Source: a virus
DNA length: 21,749 nt
Virus record (IMG/VR): IMGVR_UViG_3300007539_000265
Coordinates: 1 to 21,749 of that record
Reading direction: 5' to 3' (one strand)
Numbering within the stretch: the first letter of the stretch is position 1; each line of letters begins with the position of its first letter. The position numbers and the translations under genes are program-made. Below are positions 7,496 to 14,706 of the stretch, one piece after another. Under the pieces are notes generated by a model. The model made no database searches. It saw nothing but the letters and a program-made list of their open reading frames with translations, and was not told the origin of the DNA.

Positions 7496-8092
7496 ATGTC
7501 ATTTCAAAAAGATGGATACGAAATTGTAAAAGGATTTTTGGATGAGCAATTCTGTGAATTTGCTCAAGAGTACATGTACACAAAAATCAGAGGTAGAAAT
7601 GCAGATCTTGGTGATGATCAAGCATACAAATCATTTTGTCTTTATGGAGACCCTTTCTTCGACACAATTCTTGCACTATCAGTTAAGCACTTGAGTGAAG
7701 TAGCTGGGAAAACATTGGTTCCTCAATATACTTACACTAGACTCTATCAACAGGGTGAAGAATTGACGAAGCATCAAGATAGAGAAGAGTGTGAGATCTC
7801 AGCAACACTTACATTGGGTTATCCAAATAAATCCGAACCAATCTACTTTTCAAGAAAAGAAGACGGTAGTGATGCTGTTCCAATCAATTTAGAAGTTGGA
7901 GACCTTTGCATCTATCGTGGATGTGAACTCTGGCACTGGAGACCACAGTTTGAATCTGATTGGTATCTACAAGTTTTTATGCACCTTATTGATGCTGATG
8001 GTCCATATAAGAATCAAATTTATGACTATCGACAGTATTTGGGAATGTTAGCGAACACTAGAGACCCTAGATTCCAGAGAACAATCAATTAA
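7496..8092 (+). CDS. 2OG-Fe(II) oxygenase family protein (198 aa)
   Basis: I take ATG 7496 over the in-frame GTG at 7490: AAGG (7487-7490) is close but suitably placed for the ATG. Motifs: YTYTRLYQQGEELTKHQDRE (78-97) with H93-x-D95, SATLTLGY (102-109), LEVGDLCIYRGCELWHWRP (132-150) with H147 and R149. This is a distinct 2OG-Fe(II) family seen in cyanophages and marine bacteria, different from the PKHD neighbour: the distal His lies in WHWRP and the C-terminus continues 50 residues with an aromatic WYLQVFMHLID strand. Substrate unknown. It starts two bases after the preceding stop and is followed by a strong terminator. Confidence 0.85.
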   Translation: MSFQKDGYEIVKGFLDEQFCEFAQEYMYTKIRGRNADLGDDQAYKSFCLYGDPFFDTILALSVKHLSEVAGKTLVPQYTYTRLYQQGEELTKHQDREECEISATLTLGYPNKSEPIYFSRKEDGSDAVPINLEVGDLCIYRGCELWHWRPQFESDWYLQVFMHLIDADGPYKNQIYDYRQYLGMLANTRDPRFQRTIN

Positions 8093-8101
8093 GTGTCACA
8101 T

Positions 8102-8132
8102 ACCCCTCCAGGATCGCCTGTGAGGGGTTTTA
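8102..8132 (+). terminator. Rho-independent terminator after the oxygenase operon
   Basis: Stem ACCCCTCCAGG (8102-8112), loop ATCG, return arm CCTG-(T)-GAGGGGT (8117-8128) with one bulged T, then TTTAT. About 11 base pairs, GC-rich, 10 nt after the stop at 8092. It closes the late fibre/oxygenase block. Confidence 0.88.
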
Positions 8133-8156
8133 TATTGTCTATGGAGGTATTCACCT

Positions 8157-8270
8157 ATGCAACTCTCTACGACCGAGAAACTGGTCTTTGTAGCGTCTTT
8201 TATGACGATGCTCAACTGGGGTGCAAGAGTCACTCACGTAGCTCTTGACAGCATCCTGAAAACTCTGTAG
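8157..8270 (+). CDS. Small ORF, 37 aa, possible membrane peptide
   Basis: ATG 8157 follows a very good ribosome site, GGAGG (8143-8147). The product starts MQLSTTEKLVFVASFMTMLN and ends at TAG 8270. Residues about 8-20 are hydrophobic and could span or sit on a membrane. It lies just after the terminator, with a hydrophobic block then a mixed tail, as in many tiny phage proteins. The good ribosome site is the main argument; length and lack of a known family leave it uncertain. Confidence 0.5.
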   Translation: MQLSTTEKLVFVASFMTMLNWGARVTHVALDSILKTL

Positions 8271-8273
8271 ACT
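8245..8273 (+). promoter_or_regulatory. Sigma70-like promoter (TTGACA-17-TAGACT)
   Basis: Perfect -35 TTGACA (8245-8250), 17-base spacer, -10 TAGACT (8268-8273). Transcription would start near 8280, exactly where the folded segment below begins. Confidence 0.5.
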
Positions 8274-8279
8274 CTGGTT

Positions 8280-8336
8280 TGTCAGGGTTGATCGGGAGAG
8301 CTATAAGCTCTTTGAGATTATCTCTGATTCCTGACA
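8280..8336 (+). ncRNA. Candidate structured RNA: three-way junction
   Basis: Closing stem TGTCAGG (8280-8286) pairs with CCTGACA (8330-8336), 7 perfect pairs. Inside are two hairpins: AGAGCT-ATA-AGCTCT (8297-8311) and GAGA-TTA-TCTC (8314-8324). No reading frame of note and no T-tract, so it is not a plain terminator. The last bases also belong to the arm of the next inverted repeat (8332-8339), so the two folds are mutually exclusive. A small RNA or a leader switch is possible. Seen by eye only; covariation is untested. Confidence 0.4.
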
Positions 8337-8368
8337 CAGTTGACATCCTACGGATTCTGTGTCATAAT
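8332..8368 (+). promoter_or_regulatory. Strong sigma70-like promoter embedded in an 8-bp inverted repeat
   Basis: TTGACA (8340-8345), 17-base spacer, CATAAT (8363-8368): five of six at -10 and six of six at -35. The core is wrapped by TGACACAG (8332-8339) and CTGTGTCA (8357-8364), with an inner ATCC-TAC-GGAT (8345-8355). The repeat therefore covers both promoter boxes, as an operator would. Transcript starts near 8375 and leads into the ParB-like gene at 8440. Confidence 0.6.
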
Positions 8369-8434
8369 TACTTCAGTAATGCGTCGGACACGCTCAGCGT
8401 TGTCATCAGACGGTTACGTTCTTAGTTTAACTAA
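8367..8434 (+). promoter_or_regulatory. Leader of the ParB-like gene with three dyads
   Basis: ATTACT-TC-AGTAAT (8367-8380), GACACGC-TCA-GCG-(T)-TGTC (8387-8404) and TTAGT-TTA-ACTAA (8422-8434) follow one another in the ~65-nt leader. The last stops 5 nt before the start codon, where no Shine-Dalgarno is seen. The first straddles the likely transcription start and could be a protein site. Together they suggest control of initiation or translation. Confidence 0.45.
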
Positions 8435-8439
8435 CACCA

Positions 8440-9630
8440 ATGACTACTTCTTTTAACTACGTCAACAACGTTGACGCTTCGATTGTTGCACTCTGGGACC
8501 GAGTTGCAGCAACATGTGCTAACCCTCTTGGAATCACCGAAGAAATGGTGATGGAGTCACTTGAAAAGTGCCCTCCTAAAGAGTTCCGTGGCGGTACATT
8601 CCGTGGACGCTATATCATTCCGCGTCAGTTTGTTCGCTACAACATCGAGGATCAACCTCGGGACAAGTCTAACGATCAAGATCACGTCAATGATCTTGTG
8701 AATAACTATTCTGTCTCAGGTGTGTTGCTTGATTGTCCTCCACCTATCGCAACTTTCGATCGTCAAGATACTGATCTTGCGAAACTTGCTGCTCTTGCTG
8801 GATTCAACCGCAATGAAGCATTGGGTCGCCTTGGACAAGAAGTTTACATCTTCGATCTCTACGACTTCGAGTCACGTTACTGGGAGATCGTAGCTCGTAA
8901 CGAGTCCAATCATCACTCTAACCCACAACTCTCTCAGTCAATTCCTGATTATATCAAGGAAGTCTCCAATGCTGTAAATGAAGGCATTGTTGAACGTTCC
9001 GAAGAAGCAATCACTGAGTTTGTTGATCTGATTGCGACCGACAAAACTTACAAGGCAAAGAAGAAGATTCGCAACTCTTGCTTCAACAACTGCCAAGTCT
9101 TTGCTAACTTCCGCGTCTACAATTCTTCTGGCACTGGTGAGAACACTCTCAACGGATTCATGAAGAAGAATGGTCTTGCGAAGCAAGGCATTGAGAATCG
9201 CACTGAGCAAGAACTTTTGGCACAAGGATACCTCACTTATTGTGCGGGTGATGGTGATGCAATTAACTCATGGATGCGCGGTATCTTCCATGCCACTCGC
9301 CTTGGTATTCCTGTTTGGATCTTCGGATACTCCACTAAGCGAGTTCCTGATATTGCTACTTTCCGCAAGCAATATGACATCGACTTTGGCATCATGAAAG
9401 AACGCCTGATCCAGTTCGCCTCTAATATCTCTGGCGAATCTATTGGTGATGTCGATGAAGACGCCTTTCCTGTCAAGTTTGCTGGTTTCCTGCCTCAGTA
9501 TGTGAAACCCAACCCACAGGACAACGGACGCGAGACTGAGCACTCTCTCGTAGACATGTTCGGTAACGCACTCCGCTTCGATCAGGATGGTGATTGCCTG
9601 ACCCTCCGCGACGATCATCAGATCAGCTGA
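8440..9630 (+). CDS. ParB/Srx-fold-like protein (396 aa)
   Basis: Residues about 57-150 follow the ParB N-terminal plan: RYIIPRQFVRYNIEDQPRD (a pv-x-q-x-N-x-R strand), a helix HVNDLVNNYSVSGVLLDCPP (the l-a-x-S-I-x-x-x-G-l-x-x-P segment), then GFNRNEALGRLGQE (121-134), which mirrors the ParB G-x-x-R-x-x-A-x-x-x-L-G box, and VARNESNHH. ParB/Srx folds act in DNA segregation, as nucleases, or as CTP/ATP-binding switches. About 250 further residues (with two Cys in CFNNC at 214-218) are unlike classic ParB. It is monocistronic-looking, between its own promoter and a UUCG-loop terminator. All Arg codons are CGN. The domain call rests on motif likeness, not on a search; catalytic activity is unknown. 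Confidence 0.6.
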   Translation: MTTSFNYVNNVDASIVALWDRVAATCANPLGITEEMVMESLEKCPPKEFRGGTFRGRYIIPRQFVRYNIEDQPRDKSNDQDHVNDLVNNYSVSGVLLDCPPPIATFDRQDTDLAKLAALAGFNRNEALGRLGQEVYIFDLYDFESRYWEIVARNESNHHSNPQLSQSIPDYIKEVSNAVNEGIVERSEEAITEFVDLIATDKTYKAKKKIRNSCFNNCQVFANFRVYNSSGTGENTLNGFMKKNGLAKQGIENRTEQELLAQGYLTYCAGDGDAINSWMRGIFHATRLGIPVWIFGYSTKRVPDIATFRKQYDIDFGIMKERLIQFASNISGESIGDVDEDAFPVKFAGFLPQYVKPNPQDNGRETEHSLVDMFGNALRFDQDGDCLTLRDDHQIS

Positions 9631-9652
9631 ACCAGTTCACCAACCTTCACAT

Positions 9653-9677
9653 GGGGTTCCTTCGGGGACCCTTTTTT
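9653..9677 (+). terminator. UUCG-loop terminator after the ParB-like gene
   Basis: GGGTTCC (9654-9660), loop TTCG, GGGACCC (9665-9671), then six T. Seven pairs including one G-T. The stable UUCG tetraloop and T-tract make this a textbook rho-independent terminator 23 nt after the stop. Confidence 0.9.
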
Positions 9678-9685
9678 GCTATAAT
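9677..9685 (+). promoter_or_regulatory. Extended -10 promoter for the helicase operon
   Basis: TGCTATAAT is a perfect extended -10 (TGnTATAAT) that begins in the last T of the terminator tract. No good -35 is visible, which extended -10 promoters do not need. The GTG start is 21 nt further on. Confidence 0.65.
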
Positions 9686-9706
9686 TACATCATCGACAGG
9701 AGATCA

Positions 9707-10870
9707 GTGACCGTCACGCTTCGCCCCCATCAGACCAACGCTGTTGCTGCAATGCAGAAGCACCGCAAGGGTCAGATCATTATTCCTACCGGCGGTGGCA
9801 AGACGATGTGTATGATTGAAGATGTTAAGCATCAACTTCGCACACAAAAGTCTAGCACTATTGTTGTTGTTGCTCCTCGCATCCTGTTGGCACAGCAACT
9901 CTGCAAAGAGTTTCTGGAACAGATCAACAATGCTGCTGTATATCATGTTCACAGCGGTGAAACTGATCACTCCAGCAGCACAAAACCCGCATTGATTGGT
10001 AACTGGCACCGCCAAGCATACCGCAATCAGTTGATCTTTACTACCTACAATTCTCTGAATCGTATTCAGGAAGCAGGTATCAATGTCGATACGATTTACT
10101 TCGATGAAGCGCACAACTCTGTCAAGCGCAATTTCTTTGGCGCTACCGAGCATTTCGCTAATGATGCTCGCCGTTGCTATTTCTTCACTGCTACTCCTAA
10201 GCACTCTGCAACTGTTTTCAAACCAGGGATGAACGATCCTGAGGTTTATGGTCAGGTTATTTGTAACGTTCCTGCACCTACTCTGGTGCAAGGTGGTTAC
10301 ATTCTTCCTCCTAAAGTTGTGATCGAAGAGCTGCCCCAGGGCGATCAAATGTTGACTGATTCTGAGAACATTCTTCGCAGCATCGACAACAACTCTCTGT
10401 ATAAGATTCTTATTTGTGCTCGCAACACAAAGCAGATCTTGCGCCTGATGGATTCATCCAATCTGTTTCTGAATCTTGCTGCTCGCGGTTATTCTTATAT
10501 GATTATCACCAGCAAGACTGGTGCTATCATCGACGGACAAAAAGTTTCCCGCGATGTTTTCTTCAAGACTCTGAACGCTTGGGGTGTTGATCCTACTAAG
10601 AAATTTGTGGTTCTGCATCACTCTATTCTGTCTGAAGGTATCAACGTCAAGGGACTGGAAGCTGTCCTGTTTCTTCGCAACATGGACTACATCGGCATTT
10701 CACAGACTATTGGTCGTGTGATCCGCCTGGGTGGTGAGTCTAAGACCTTTGGTCTTGTCTGTGTCCCAGTTTATGATAAAGTGGGTATCAGCACGTCCCG
10801 TAAGGTTCAATCCGTTGTGGACGTGGTGTTCGGTGAAGGTCAACCCGCCATCTCTGTGGTCAAAAAATGA
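9707..10870 (+). CDS. Superfamily 2 DNA/RNA helicase (387 aa)
   Basis: GTG start chosen because AGGAG (9698-9702) sits 4 nt upstream and the first helicase residues (LRPHQTNAV) follow at once. Motifs: Walker A PTGGGKT (27-33), Ia VVVAPRILLAQQL, Walker B YFDEAH (131-136), III FFTATPK (159-165), V LSEGINVKGL (308-317), VI QTIGRVIRLG (333-342) with the arginine finger. It is an ATP-driven translocase of the UvsW/type-III-restriction-subunit class, likely in phage DNA replication or recombination. At 387 residues it is shorter than T4 UvsW (about 500) and lacks that protein's N-terminal DNA-binding domain, so no symbol is given. All Arg codons are CGN. The stop overlaps the next start (ATGA). Confidence 0.9.
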   Translation: MTVTLRPHQTNAVAAMQKHRKGQIIIPTGGGKTMCMIEDVKHQLRTQKSSTIVVVAPRILLAQQLCKEFLEQINNAAVYHVHSGETDHSSSTKPALIGNWHRQAYRNQLIFTTYNSLNRIQEAGINVDTIYFDEAHNSVKRNFFGATEHFANDARRCYFFTATPKHSATVFKPGMNDPEVYGQVICNVPAPTLVQGGYILPPKVVIEELPQGDQMLTDSENILRSIDNNSLYKILICARNTKQILRLMDSSNLFLNLAARGYSYMIITSKTGAIIDGQKVSRDVFFKTLNAWGVDPTKKFVVLHHSILSEGINVKGLEAVLFLRNMDYIGISQTIGRVIRLGGESKTFGLVCVPVYDKVGISTSRKVQSVVDVVFGEGQPAISVVKK

Positions 10871-11412
10871 AAAACATCGAAGCATACTGCGAAACTGCGT
10901 TCCTTTGTATGAACGCAACACTCAAAAAGTGGGGTGCTAAGGATTACTATCGCCCCATCTCCCGAATTTTCTATCAGATGGTGTTTGACACTGGTGTGTC
11001 CAATGCCACGGGTCTGATTAGCGAAAAAGCACTGAATAACAAGATCAAGCGACTAAAGGTGGTCTTCGATCACTATTTGTCACCACAATTTGTGGGTCGC
11101 ATGATCATGGACAATCCGGATCAGTTTCTTACAGACTACGCTGTATTCCGTGAGTTGTTTTATCTCTGCTGCCAGGTGATTTGTGTCACTCAGCAGGAGA
11201 ATGATGAACTTTCATTCCTCACCAAAAATGATGGTGACACTTATGTGGTGAAAGTTCCTACATATCTTAAGTATAATCATCTGGGGATCAAACTCTATAA
11301 GCGTCCAGATGGTGTACGATTTTGGAAAGAAGCAACAGAAATTGAGACCAATGTTCTCTCAGTTCCTGAAGCTCTTACCGCATACGAACGTCGTTTTTTG
11401 GTAACTAAATGA
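10867..11412 (+). CDS. Hypothetical protein downstream of helicase (181 aa)
   Basis: ATGA overlap with the helicase implies translational coupling and perhaps a shared process. The protein begins with an all-helical, Cys/aromatic-rich half (ETAFLCMNATLKKWG, FRELFYLCCQVICVTQQ) and ends with a mixed domain containing YLKYNHLGIKLYKRPDG. No catalytic signature or membrane segment is clear. Candidate helicase accessory factor by position only; function unknown. Its own stop again overlaps the next ATG. Confidence 0.75.
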   Translation: MKNIEAYCETAFLCMNATLKKWGAKDYYRPISRIFYQMVFDTGVSNATGLISEKALNNKIKRLKVVFDHYLSPQFVGRMIMDNPDQFLTDYAVFRELFYLCCQVICVTQQENDELSFLTKNDGDTYVVKVPTYLKYNHLGIKLYKRPDGVRFWKEATEIETNVLSVPEALTAYERRFLVTK

Positions 11413-11606
11413 AGGATCAGAACACCATTCAAGACACTGAATCTAAGCAGGAAAAGTGGAATCGCGGTCTGGATATTTTTATCGAGTCAGTTCATAAACC
11501 TGATGCAGCATTGCGTCAGTGTGCTCATAATCAGAGATGTTATCATGAACTAATGGACGTTCGCCAAGATGTTCTCGATTATCTGAAATCGAAGCGTTGG
11601 AACTAA
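11409..11606 (+). CDS. Small hypothetical protein (65 aa)
   Basis: Third gene of the helicase operon, coupled by ATGA. Predicted mostly helical and charged (LDIFIESVHKPDAALRQ, LMDVRQDVLDYLKSKRWN), two Cys/His-bearing residues in QCAHNQRCYH. No known family recognised. The perfect coupling is the main evidence that it is translated. Confidence 0.65.
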   Translation: MKDQNTIQDTESKQEKWNRGLDIFIESVHKPDAALRQCAHNQRCYHELMDVRQDVLDYLKSKRWN

Positions 11607-11609
11607 ATA
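11603..11609 (+). promoter_or_regulatory. Possible late promoter CTAAATA
   Basis: CTAAATA overlaps the preceding stop and is 20 nt before the halogenase ATG. CTAAATA is a variant of the T4-like late box used in cyanophages. It fits the change in base composition at this point. A single partial match, so tentative. Confidence 0.4.
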
Positions 11610-11629
11610 CTACGGATTAAATTGTTACT

Positions 11630-13078
11630 ATGCGTAATATTCGGAATTTTATTGTAGTTGGTGGCGGAACTGCTGGTCTCATTTCCGCACTTATTCTAAA
11701 ACAAAAGTATCCGGGAAAGAGTGTAAAAATAATTGAATCTTCTAAAGTTGGTATTGTTGGAGTTGGCGAAAGTTCTACGGAGCATTGGGCAGAATTTTGT
11801 TCTTTCTGTGGTATCGATCAACTTGGTGCAATCTTTAATGCCAATGCAACTCTAAAGAATGGTGTATTCTTTGATAATTGGGGTGAAAAAGATTTCATGC
11901 ATGGTATTGATAACCACGCATCAACTCTAAATGGAAGTTATTTTGATACATATGGATATTTGATTGCAAATAAGGCACCACACCACAAACTTCAGCATAA
12001 GAACATTTGGGATAATAAAGTTCCACTTTACGCATGGAATAATAAAAATAGTAGTTCAGTTAATCAATACCAATTTGATACTCATGCTCTGAATAAATGG
12101 TTGCATGATATTTGTAGGTCTAGAGGTATTGATATTATTATTGATGACTTAACTGGTGCAAATTTGGATCACTCTGGCAACGTAGTATCAGTCAATGGTG
12201 CTGCTGAGCATTGTGCAGATTTCTTTATCGATTGCTCAGGATTTGCTAGACTACTGATTAACAAAGTGTTGAAGCAGAAGTGGGTATCTTACTCTGAGTA
12301 TTTGCCCCTCAATTCTGCCATCACTTTTGCAACAGATGAGATGGAAGAATATAATGCATTTACTAAATGTACTGCTCGTGACTATGGTTGGAACTGGACA
12401 ATTCCAACCCAGACTAGAACTGGAAATGGATATGTTTTCTGTGATGGGTTTATCGGACGAGATCAAGCTCTTGCTGAAATGGAGAAATGTTATGGTAGAA
12501 AGTTAGAGGTTGGCAAACAATTTAGATTTGATCCTGGTAGAGTTGAAAACTCTTGGGTCAATAATGTTTGCGCTATTGGATTGTCGCAAAGTTTCGTAGA
12601 ACCACTGGAAGCAACATCAATCGGTAGTGCTATCCAATCAATGTTCTGTTTTATCAATATGCTCCCGTCTTGGGATATTGATGCTTACAATCAGAATATC
12701 AACGACATCTTTGATAACATTGTTGATTATGTTCAGGCACATTATTTGACCAAGAGAGAAGACACACCTTTTTGGCAAGAAGTTAAATATCATCTTAAAT
12801 TAACTCCAGGGTTATCTAAGTTGCTTGATCTTTGGAAGAATAGACTTCCTAGAGATGTTGATATTACATGCTCCTGGGGAATGTTTAGTGCGGTCAATTA
12901 TATCCCTGTTTTGTATGGATTAGACTGGTTTGATACTGATGTTATTTCTAATGAATATGCAGCACAAGAGTTTTCGCATGATCCAGGTCAATTACAAGAA
13001 CAATCATGGGATACTTTGTGGGTAGGACACAAACAATTTCTTAAAATGTTGGTAGCAAACAATGGAACTTGTAATTGA
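11630..13078 (+). CDS. Flavin-dependent tryptophan halogenase homologue (482 aa)
   Basis: FAD-binding VGGGTAG (10-16), VGVGESST (44-51), then ATLKNGVFFDNWG (73-85), where K76 matches the catalytic lysine of PrnA/RebH that carries the hypohalous acid. The WxWxIP signature of halogenases is present as WNWTIP (254-259), and GLSQSFVEPLEATS (317-330) holds the conserved active-site Glu region. Length is slightly below the usual 500-540. Family reaction: FADH2- and O2-dependent chlorination or bromination of tryptophan or another indole. A reductase partner is not encoded nearby and would come from the host. Such homologues occur in marine cyanophages, with no proven substrate. Codon use is AT-rich with mostly AGA Arg, unlike the helicase just upstream. 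It overlaps the next gene by 17 bases. Confidence 0.9.
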   Translation: MRNIRNFIVVGGGTAGLISALILKQKYPGKSVKIIESSKVGIVGVGESSTEHWAEFCSFCGIDQLGAIFNANATLKNGVFFDNWGEKDFMHGIDNHASTLNGSYFDTYGYLIANKAPHHKLQHKNIWDNKVPLYAWNNKNSSSVNQYQFDTHALNKWLHDICRSRGIDIIIDDLTGANLDHSGNVVSVNGAAEHCADFFIDCSGFARLLINKVLKQKWVSYSEYLPLNSAITFATDEMEEYNAFTKCTARDYGWNWTIPTQTRTGNGYVFCDGFIGRDQALAEMEKCYGRKLEVGKQFRFDPGRVENSWVNNVCAIGLSQSFVEPLEATSIGSAIQSMFCFINMLPSWDIDAYNQNINDIFDNIVDYVQAHYLTKREDTPFWQEVKYHLKLTPGLSKLLDLWKNRLPRDVDITCSWGMFSAVNYIPVLYGLDWFDTDVISNEYAAQEFSHDPGQLQEQSWDTLWVGHKQFLKMLVANNGTCN

Positions 13079-13670
13079 TAATTTCTTTGATGATCCTGAC
13101 TGGTGGAGAGATGTCGCACTTAAAATGATAAGTGACCGATATGATTGTATTTTAAGAGATGAAAAGAATAATTATCCGGGTGTCAGAATAACATTACCAC
13201 CTGACCTGGCGGACATTTTGAGAAACAAACTATGTGAACATTTTGATTCTGTTTGTGATTTTCATGCAGCATTTCATCTCACAACTAGGATACATGGAGA
13301 TGGATTTGTTCACACTGATGGTAATCGAGATCATGCCGGTTTGATATATCTTAGTCCAAATCCTCCAGAGAATACTGGTACATCTTTATATTCTTATGAA
13401 GATTTCAATGAATATGAAGGAGATACTTTGAGACTATTTTGGAAAGCATCTAGAGCAAAAAAATTAGATCTAGAATGTCTTGCAGAGTGGCAAAGAGAAA
13501 AAGATTATCATCGTAACAAGAATACTCTTGTAAAAACTATTGATAATGTGTATAATAGATTTGTTACCTATCCAGGAACACATCCACATGCTCCAAACAA
13601 TTATTTCGGAAATAATTTGTACAATGCTAGATTGACGATAGTGCTTTGGTTTGATGATACATATAAATGA
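13062..13670 (+). CDS. DUF6445-like protein, 2OG-oxygenase-type fold (202 aa)
   Basis: Starts VIDNFFDDPDWWRDVAL (4-20), the usual opening of DUF6445 proteins, followed by FHLTTR, GFVHTDGNRDHAGLIYLSP (81-99), GTSLY, then TYPGTHPHAPNNYFG (169-183) and ARLTIVLWF (189-197). H84-x-D86, H174 or H176 and R190 could form the metal/2-oxoglutarate site of a jelly-roll dioxygenase. DUF6445 genes are often found next to tryptophan halogenases in bacteria, and here the two overlap by 17 bases, so a shared pathway is likely. Whether it is active is unknown. Confidence 0.75.
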   Translation: MELVIDNFFDDPDWWRDVALKMISDRYDCILRDEKNNYPGVRITLPPDLADILRNKLCEHFDSVCDFHAAFHLTTRIHGDGFVHTDGNRDHAGLIYLSPNPPENTGTSLYSYEDFNEYEGDTLRLFWKASRAKKLDLECLAEWQREKDYHRNKNTLVKTIDNVYNRFVTYPGTHPHAPNNYFGNNLYNARLTIVLWFDDTYK

Positions 13671-13861
13671 AAAAGCAAACTGAGAGCACTATGTATAGTG
13701 AAGGTAAGGATGGTTTTGACACAGCAATTTATGACTTTGGTAAAAAAGTTGAATTGATTTGTGCTATGGAATTTGCTGGTAAGATTGATGCCGAACTTGC
13801 TTATCAGAACATTAAACTTGAACTAAAACTCTTAAAAAAAGTGAGGAAAGCAAACAAATGA
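13667..13861 (+). CDS. Small hypothetical protein (64 aa)
   Basis: ATGA-coupled at both ends. Helical, with a basic C-terminus (LELKLLKKVRKANK) and an acidic/aromatic start. No family recognised. Coupling to the halogenase/DUF6445 genes upstream is the main support. Confidence 0.65.
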   Translation: MKKQTESTMYSEGKDGFDTAIYDFGKKVELICAMEFAGKIDAELAYQNIKLELKLLKKVRKANK

Positions 13862-14700
13862 ACTCTTATGATGAAATTAGAGAAAAAGTTGATTCTCTTC
13901 TAAAATCAAATAATCCTGTCGAGGTTTATGATAAACTTCGCAATGAAGTATATGCTCTCACTCTTTATCATAAGCAACAATTTGAAAAAGCAGACATTCT
14001 TCTAAAATATCTTTGTAATGGTCATGCTGGAATGACTGAACAAGAGGCAGAGGAAAGTAAAAATGTTTTAGCTGATGTAGTTGTTCCAAATGATAATGAA
14101 TGGGAGATTAAATCTGGATCAACTAGTGTCGATACTGTACCACATGACGAACTAGTTGGAACAGTTACAACCGGTGATTGTACCCCAAGAGATAGTAAAG
14201 ATTTGCCTATTCTTGAAGCTCCATCATTTACTCCTGATGTAGAGATTGAAAATATGTTTTATGGAGAGAACTTTGAGAAGAGATGGGAAGTAGAAATCGA
14301 AGAGGTTTCTGATGGTCCTGATTCTGAATTTACAGAAACAATCGTATCAATTCCAGATGATTTTATCGAAACCGCAAGTATCACTGACAACATTGTCTTT
14401 TTAGTTAAACAAGATTCGGAGAGTTTTACCTTGGAAAAGTTTACACCAGCTACCGGAATGTCATGGGCAATTCCTATCGAAGAAGTGAGAGATCAGAACG
14501 GAAGAGTGGAACGAATCATGTCACTTCCTGAAGGTTTCTTGAAAGAAGCAAAGTGGAAAGCAGGTGATAAAGTGTGGTTCAACTCAAACTATGATGGCAC
14601 CTATGATGTGAAAAAAGCGACCAAAAAAGAACTGAATGATTACTTGGTAACTAAAGCATCGAAAGATGAAGAGAGAGTTAAAAGAAGAGAGATGATGTGA
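13858..14700 (+). CDS. Protein with two AbrB-like hairpin repeats (280 aa)
   Basis: Residues 1-75 are helical (QFEKADILLKYL). After a linker, two similar ~55-residue units follow: 142-196 (RWEVEIEEV, SIPDDFI, NIVFLVKQD, FTLEKFT) and 202-255 (SWAIPIEEV, SLPEGFLKEAKWKAGDKVW, YDVKKAT). The second has the W-x-I-x-x-E / LPE-x-hh / W-x-x-GD-x-h-x-W / h-x-h-x-K plan of SpoVT/AbrB-type swapped-hairpin domains seen in small cyanophage proteins. The first is degenerate: its W-x-x-GD element is replaced by SITDNI. AbrB-like domains bind DNA as dimers; a tandem pair in one chain could mimic a dimer. DNA binding is inference. A charged tail (EERVKRREMM) ends it. Confidence 0.65.
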   Translation: MNSYDEIREKVDSLLKSNNPVEVYDKLRNEVYALTLYHKQQFEKADILLKYLCNGHAGMTEQEAEESKNVLADVVVPNDNEWEIKSGSTSVDTVPHDELVGTVTTGDCTPRDSKDLPILEAPSFTPDVEIENMFYGENFEKRWEVEIEEVSDGPDSEFTETIVSIPDDFIETASITDNIVFLVKQDSESFTLEKFTPATGMSWAIPIEEVRDQNGRVERIMSLPEGFLKEAKWKAGDKVWFNSNYDGTYDVKKATKKELNDYLVTKASKDEERVKRREMM

Positions 14701-14706
14701 TTCATC

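Noticed and set aside
8271-8440. A tRNA gene in the folded intergenic region
   Set aside because: No cloverleaf with TTC arm and 7-base acceptor pairs could be traced; the hairpins have 3-base loops instead.
9707-10870. Naming the helicase uvsW
   Set aside because: Motifs fit SF2 helicases generally, but the protein is about 110 residues shorter than T4 UvsW and lacks its N-terminal domain; cyanophages may carry more than one such helicase.
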